The notes under the pieces: generated by a model | Database searches by the model: none | Seen by the model: only the letters and a program-made list of their open reading frames with translations | What the model was told of the DNA's origin: nothing | Part shown: one piece after another, positions 5,339 through 9,031 of the stretch | Position numbering within the stretch: position 1 is the stretch's first letter | How the letters are laid out: the number at the start of each line of letters is the position of its first letter | Source of the DNA: Actinomycetota bacterium | GTDB taxonomy: Bacteria > Actinomycetota > Actinomycetes > Nanopelagicales > Nanopelagicaceae | DNA: 9,031 nt | Direction: 5' to 3' | NCBI GenBank assembly: GCA_026392815.1 | Contig: JAPLBI010000039.1 | Location: 1-9,031, forward strand | Program-made: the position numbers and the translations under genes

Positions 5339-6233
5339 CCTTTGCTCCCAGAATTCCACGTGGACGAATAATCAGGACCAGGATCAATACCGCCAATATC
5401 GCTAAGAAAACATCTTCCGGTGTGTCATAGAAGCTAACAAAAGAGATAACCATTCCGACTAAGAAACCACCGATTACAGCACCAGCTGGGCTATCTAATC
5501 CGCCGACAACTGCTGCAGTAAATCCAATGATCAGAACTAAATCCAAAGTATTCGGTGAGAGGTTTGAAGTTGGTGTAATCAATAGGCCGGCAAGTGATGA
5601 GGCCGCACCTGAAAATGCCCAGCTAAGTGAGCGAGTGAAGTTAGTTCTAATTCCACTAAGTCTGGCAACTTCTGAATTCAAAGCGGTAGCGCGCATCGCA
5701 AGTCCTACGCCGGTTTTCTTAAAGAAGAGCGAAGTTAAAGCCAAGGTAGATAGAACAACGGTAATTACAAATACGTCGAAGGAGGTAAATGGCATCACGT
5801 TATTTGCAACGGTGAAGCCCTCTTGGGCATATGGCGCTGGAAAGCCACGTTCTTCGGCGGCCCAGATAATTCCTGCCAAAGCTTGAAGTGCTCCCAAAAT
5901 ACCAAGGGATGCGATTACCGGAATCGCTGCGCGCATTGATTCGCTGCTCAAAAGTTCGGTCTTCTTCTTATTAGATAGTGGACGCATTACCAAGATATCT
6001 AGCAACACTCCCATTACGGCGCCCACCAATATTGCAACAACGAACGCTAGCCAGTAAGAATTTCCGTTGGTGATCATGGTCGATGCAATGTAAGTACTAA
6101 ACATCGCTTGGCCCATCTGGGCGTAGTTAAGGATTCCTGCGCCGCGCCAAACAATTACCAAGCCAAGTGCAACAAGTGCGTAAATTGCACCGCGAGATGA
6201 GCCAGAGAAGAGGGCTGCTAGGAAGGTATCCAT
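5322..6233 (-). CDS. livH: Liv-type ABC transporter permease LivH
   Basis: First membrane subunit, 303 residues, the usual length for the family. Landmarks are the N-terminal GSSRGAIYALVALGLVIVWR (11-30), GAGILNYAQMGQAMFSTYIA (31-50, the family's N(F/Y)AxG(E/Q)xxM signature), the EAA-like coupling segment MRATALNSEVARLSGI (180-195) and VVGGLDSPAGAVIGGFLVGM (242-261). Hydrophobic spans lie at about 15-29, 61-83, 101-123, 152-170, 201-219, 230-246, 251-268 and 275-289. The ATG at 6233 shares its A with the livF TAA stop and has GGGG five bases ahead. The 3' end overlaps livM by 17 bases. This gap-free packing argues for one polycistronic message for livGFHM. Confidence 0.93.
   Translation of the reverse strand: MDTFLAALFSGSSRGAIYALVALGLVIVWRGAGILNYAQMGQAMFSTYIASTMITNGNSYWLAFVVAILVGAVMGVLLDILVMRPLSNKKKTELLSSESMRAAIPVIASLGILGALQALAGIIWAAEERGFPAPYAQEGFTVANNVMPFTSFDVFVITVVLSTLALTSLFFKKTGVGLAMRATALNSEVARLSGIRTNFTRSLSWAFSGAASSLAGLLITPTSNLSPNTLDLVLIIGFTAAVVGGLDSPAGAVIGGFLVGMVISFVSFYDTPEDVFLAILAVLILVLIIRPRGILGAKDARRV
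5345..5349 (-). promoter_or_regulatory. Ribosome binding site deciding the livM start
   Basis: GGGAG on the minus strand, six bases ahead of ATG 5338 and inside the 3' end of livH. The same GGGAG with the same six-base spacer precedes livF, which supports both start choices. It rules against the GTG at 5359, which lies upstream of it. Confidence 0.7.
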
Positions 6234-6946
6234 TAGTACCCCAAATATGCGGCGCGCAAATTGGCATCCGCCTTTAACTCAGCTGCTGGCCGATCGGCAA
6301 CGACTTTGCCAAGTGCCAGTAGAACTCCGTGGTCGGCTACGCCAAGTGCGGTATTGGCATTTTGTTCAACTAATAAAACTGTTAGCCCAGTTGTGCGACA
6401 GAGAATATTTATGGAATCGATAATCTGTTCAACAACTAGTGGTGCAAGTCCAAGAGATGGTTCATCTAAAAGCAGTAACTTAGGACGCGAAACGAGTGCG
6501 CGGCTAATCGCCAGCATCTGACGTTCGCCACCTGAGAGAGTTCCGGCCAGTTGTTTGCGGCGCTCTTTCAAACGAGGAAATAGCTCGAACATCTCATCCT
6601 GTGCAGCCTGTACATCTGCTTTGAATTTTCGGAGGCGAAATAGCGATCCCATTGAGATGTTTTCTTCAACACTTAACTCTGAGATTACGGCATGGCCTTC
6701 TGGAACGTGGGCGATGCCATCTCGCACAATATCTTCGGCGCGCATACCGATTAGAGATTTTCCGCTCCAGGTAATTGAGCCTGATGCAGGATGTTCTAGG
6801 CCAGAAATGGTGCGTAACAAGGTGCTCTTGCCTGCGCCGTTGGCGCCAATCACTGTGGTTATCTTCGACTCTTGCGCCGTAAATGAAACACCGTCGAGCG
6901 CAATGACTGAACCAAAACTGGTAACTAGATCTTTAACTTCAAGCAT
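6233..6946 (-). CDS. livF: Liv-type ABC transporter ATPase LivF
   Basis: Cytoplasmic nucleotide-binding subunit, 237 residues, normal for LivF. Motifs in order are Walker A GANGAGKST (34-42), the LivF-type PEG segment in place of a standard Q-loop (82-84), full ABC signature LSGGERQ (137-143), and Walker B LLLLDEP (157-163) with catalytic Glu162. The VLLVEQN segment carries Gln where many ABC ATPases have the switch His, a known feature of this subfamily. The start is ATG 6946, since GGGAG sits six bases ahead and the residues after it match the family N-terminus (MLEVKDL); longer upstream extensions run into livG coding sequence. It overlaps livG by eight bases and livH by one. Its intact signature should complete the nucleotide site built on the LivG Walker A. 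Confidence 0.94.
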   Translation of the reverse strand: MLEVKDLVTSFGSVIALDGVSFTAQESKITTVIGANGAGKSTLLRTISGLEHPASGSITWSGKSLIGMRAEDIVRDGIAHVPEGHAVISELSVEENISMGSLFRLRKFKADVQAAQDEMFELFPRLKERRKQLAGTLSGGERQMLAISRALVSRPKLLLLDEPSLGLAPLVVEQIIDSINILCRTTGLTVLLVEQNANTALGVADHGVLLALGKVVADRPAAELKADANLRAAYLGY

Positions 6947-7727
6947 TTTGGGCTCCCAGTTGATCTTTTCCACTTTGATTTGAAGTTCCAAGGTATGCCG
7001 CAAGAACTGCTGGGTCGCGCTTAACGGTATCGAAGGATCCGCTGGCGATAACTTTGCCAAAATTCAATACGTAGACTTGATCTGAAATAGCACCAATAAA
7101 ATCAACGTGGTGCTCAACGATGATAATTGCACAGCGTTGCTTTAACTGCCTTAGCAAGTCAGCGAACTTATCAATATCATCTTGGCCAAGGCCCGCCGCT
7201 GGTTCATCAAGAAGTAAAATCTTCGGTTCTGAAACTAGAGCTCTTGCAATGGATACCCGCTTTGTTTCGGGATACGTTAACTCTGATGGCGTCTTATCTG
7301 CTAAATCCAGCGCTCCTGCCCAGGCCAGCGCATCTTGGGCTTTAGCGCGGAGTTTGCGCTCTGATTTTGCAGATAGTCCGAAGAGATCTTTTAGGAAATT
7401 GCTCTCGCGTTTCTTATCTGCGCCCATCATGACATTTTCAATAACACTTAACCCGCTAAATAAACCGACGCCTTGCAAGGTACGGCTTATCTCAAAATTT
7501 GCTAGCTCGTAACTTTTTGGCCAATCAACTTTCTTGCCATGGATTGAGATCTCACCAGAAGTTGGTGCAACTAAACCTGAGATGCAATTAAACAAAGTGG
7601 TCTTGCCCGCACCATTTGGGCCAATTAAACCAACGATCGAATTAGGCGCAACGTCGATGAAAACATCATCGAGGGCAATGAGTCCACCAAAGTTGACTCG
7701 TAAATTTGCAATCGCTAGAACGCTCAT
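6939..7727 (-). CDS. livG: Liv-type ABC transporter ATPase LivG, degenerate signature
   Basis: Partner ATPase of LivF, 262 residues. Walker A is GPNGAGKTT (36-44), the Q-loop RTLQ (82-85), Walker B ILLLDEP (170-176) with Glu175, followed by the LivG-type AAGL, and the switch His is in VEHH (204-207). The C-terminal AYLGTS block is also family-typical. Unusual is the signature region: residues 150-157 read LTYPETKR, where LivG proteins normally have an L(P/S)xGxQR-like core, so the conserved glycine is gone although the following IARAL helix is intact. The ATG forms an ATGA overlap with the alr stop, and I see no independent Shine-Dalgarno, so its translation probably depends on alr. It is the first gene of the importer cluster. 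Confidence 0.92.
   Translation of the reverse strand: MSVLAIANLRVNFGGLIALDDVFIDVAPNSIVGLIGPNGAGKTTLFNCISGLVAPTSGEISIHGKKVDWPKSYELANFEISRTLQGVGLFSGLSVIENVMMGADKKRESNFLKDLFGLSAKSERKLRAKAQDALAWAGALDLADKTPSELTYPETKRVSIARALVSEPKILLLDEPAAGLGQDDIDKFADLLRQLKQRCAIIIVEHHVDFIGAISDQVYVLNFGKVIASGSFDTVKRDPAVLAAYLGTSNQSGKDQLGAQNA
6953..6957 (-). promoter_or_regulatory. Ribosome binding site deciding the livF start
   Basis: GGGAG on the minus strand, six bases before ATG 6946 and within the last codons of livG. It fixes the livF start at MLEVKDL rather than any of the longer in-frame extensions into livG. Confidence 0.7.
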
Positions 7728-8824
7728 GGTTCGTAAATTCTAGGCACACGCGGGCCAATTCGGGTAACTATCTCGTAATTAATCGAGCCTGAATCTGCGC
7801 CCCAATCATCTGCCGTGTATTCACCATCTGCACCGGATCCGAAAACTGTGACCCAATCCCCAGATTGCGCAGTGGAATCCGCTCCTAGATCAACAACGAA
7901 TTGATCCATAGATACTCGTCCAATAACTTGTGCTTTTCCTCCCAGAAAACTCACACCCGCGCTTTGTGCAACACGTGGAATTCCATCGGCATATCCCATC
8001 GCTACCAGACCCAGTTTGGTCGCTGACTTTGTAACAGCCGTTGCTCCGTAACCAACTGGGCTTCCGGCGGGAACTTTCTTTACAAGATGTAACTTGGCGC
8101 GCAAAGTCATCGCAGGAATTAAACCAAGTTCTTTGGAAGTGCCGAGGGTTTTTACATCTGGACTAAGGCCATACATCGCAATTCCGGTACGCACCATGTC
8201 GAAGCTGGATGCTTCATCAACTAGCGTGGCAGCAGAGTTTGAAAGGTGGCGAGTCAAATTTGGGTATCCAAAAGATTCTAGGGATGCAACCATCTTTTTA
8301 AATCTATTTAACTGACTTAAATTTTGTGGCTGCCCTGGTTCATCTGCGCGCGCAAAGTGAGAGAAGATTCCAACTATCTCAACCCCGTGCAGATGGAGCG
8401 CATCAATCTTCGGCCATTCATCTAGAAATCCGCCGCGAGTCATTCCGGTATCAACTTCTAAATGAACGCGCGGGCGCTTGCTGCTTTTTACTGCGCTGAC
8501 TTCATCTAGCCCTTTGATTGATGCAACTGCAATGTCAATCTCGTTATCTACTGCGCTTTGAAAATCTGAACCCGGTGGAACTAACCACGCCAAGATCGGT
8601 GCAGTTATTCCAGCAGTGCGAAGTGCGATCGCTTCTTCAAGGAGTGCAACACCCAACCAAGTAGCTCCGCCATCAAGTGCCGCTTTTGCAACTGGCACAA
8701 GCCCATGTCCATAAGCATCAGCTTTAACAACTGCCATCAAGTCAACGCCGGCTTTCGCCTTTAGCGTTGCCACGTTGGCTTTAATTGCAGAGAGATTTAC
8801 GACTGCTTCGGCGCGATTTGTCAT
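7724..8824 (-). CDS. alr: Alanine racemase
   Basis: PLP-dependent fold-type III racemase that interconverts L- and D-alanine in the cytoplasm for peptidoglycan. The 366-residue length is standard. The PLP lysine is Lys34 in [11 protein letters not shown] (31-41). The second catalytic base, Tyr259, lies in PVGYGATAV in the C-terminal domain. The active-site Arg is in GMTRGGF (127-133), the PLP-phosphate region includes RHLSNSAA (192-199), and [10 protein letters not shown] (210-219), GYADG and VSMDQ are all in place. No key residue is missing. ATG 8824 overlaps the acpS stop as ATGA, and its own stop overlaps livG as ATGA, so it sits between a cofactor gene and an importer with no free sequence on either side. 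An nnrD gene, often found between acpS and alr in actinobacteria, is absent here. Confidence 0.96.
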   Translation of the reverse strand: MTNRAEAVVNLSAIKANVATLKAKAGVDLMAVVKADAYGHGLVPVAKAALDGGATWLGVALLEEAIALRTAGITAPILAWLVPPGSDFQSAVDNEIDIAVASIKGLDEVSAVKSSKRPRVHLEVDTGMTRGGFLDEWPKIDALHLHGVEIVGIFSHFARADEPGQPQNLSQLNRFKKMVASLESFGYPNLTRHLSNSAATLVDEASSFDMVRTGIAMYGLSPDVKTLGTSKELGLIPAMTLRAKLHLVKKVPAGSPVGYGATAVTKSATKLGLVAMGYADGIPRVAQSAGVSFLGGKAQVIGRVSMDQFVVDLGADSTAQSGDWVTVFGSGADGEYTADDWGADSGSINYEIVTRIGPRVPRIYEP

Positions 8825-9031
8825 CGTTCCACCACAACCATCGCCGATGCGATTCCGGCATCGTGAGATAAAGAAAGGTGAACGCGCGCACCATCAACTA
8901 GCTCTGCTATCTCACCACGAAAGAGAAAATCTGGTTTGCCACTTTCGTGATTTATGACTTCGGCTTCATGCCAAGAAAGTCCATGGCCGGCATTAAGCGC
9001 TTTTGCTAGCGCCTCTTTGGCGGCAAAGCGC
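8821..9031 (-). CDS. acpS: Holo-[acyl-carrier-protein] synthase, C-terminal part (cut by window edge)
   Basis: AcpS moves 4'-phosphopantetheine from CoA to a serine of acyl carrier protein. The last 69 or so codons are present. The visible protein starts [12 protein letters not shown], which is the Mg-binding WxxKEA-type motif of the phosphopantetheinyl transferase family. It continues with LSWHEAEV and GKPDFLFRG, and ends with [20 protein letters not shown], the conserved SxSHD strand and C-terminal beta strand. The N-terminal D-motif lies beyond position 9031. The TGA stop overlaps the alr ATG as ATGA. acpS next to alr is a common actinobacterial arrangement. Confidence 0.9.
   Translation of the reverse strand, partial: RFAAKEALAKALNAGHGLSWHEAEVINHESGKPDFLFRGEIAELVDGARVHLSLSHDAGIASAMVVVER

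Noticed and set aside
6947..7060. Extended N-terminus for livF reaching back into livG
   Set aside because: The added residues are out-of-frame livG sequence with no family similarity, and GGGAG precedes ATG 6946.
6555..7512. Open frames of 130-142 codons on the plus strand opposite livF and livG
   Set aside because: They are antisense to firmly identified ATPase genes, show no domain, and have Ser/Arg-rich composition typical of complement reading.
1..9031. CRISPR array, insertion sequence, phage genes or tRNA
   Set aside because: No regularly spaced repeats, transposase motifs, terminal inverted repeats or cloverleaf sequences were seen.

Overview
The window reads as a compact, mid-GC actinobacterial chromosome. 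Every gene I can support lies on the minus strand, so transcription runs from high to low coordinates. The flanks carry a set known from actinobacterial genomes: acpS and alr on the right, tsaE, tsaB and rimI on the left. GC looks moderate by eye, well below that of soil actinomycetes. Most joints overlap by 1 to 17 bases, or are ATGA stop/start overlaps. Together this suggests a streamlined free-living actinobacterium, perhaps of the freshwater acI/Nanopelagicales type; the taxon is inference.

Right block (9031 to 7724): the 3' part of acpS (holo-ACP synthase), then complete alr (alanine racemase, D-alanine for peptidoglycan). Middle block (7727 to 1188): a branched-chain-amino-acid-type (HAAT/Liv) ABC importer in the order livG, livF, livH, livM, then a 184-base spacer, livK (binding protein) and a secreted alpha/beta-hydrolase-fold enzyme. 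livG starts inside the alr stop codon, so the importer is welded to the racemase gene. Left block (1107 to 1): tsaE, a short tsaB and the 5' part of rimI. TsaE and TsaB serve tRNA t6A37 synthesis; RimI is the N-acetyltransferase usually clustered with them. An 11-bp GGGCCC-cored hairpin separates the hydrolase from tsaE.

How the genes may work together: LivK would capture a small solute outside the membrane, LivHM would form the channel and LivFG the ATPase pair. The exported hydrolase starts four bases after livK stops and could release the solute LivK binds. The substrate cannot be read from the sequence. The family covers branched-chain amino acids, amides, urea and aromatic acids.

The most unusual part is the spacer between livM and livK. 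It begins with an extended -10-like sequence and is packed with inverted repeats. One 10-bp stem closes fully only in livK-sense RNA through a U-G wobble, and one segment has two mutually exclusive partners. It looks like a structured 5' leader, and I cannot match it to a known riboswitch class. Other oddities are a LivK with no lipobox and no cysteine, a LivG with a degenerate ABC signature, a shortened TsaB and a His/Lys tail on LivM. There is no gene-free stretch over 300 bases, and I see no tRNA, rRNA, CRISPR array, insertion sequence or attachment site.
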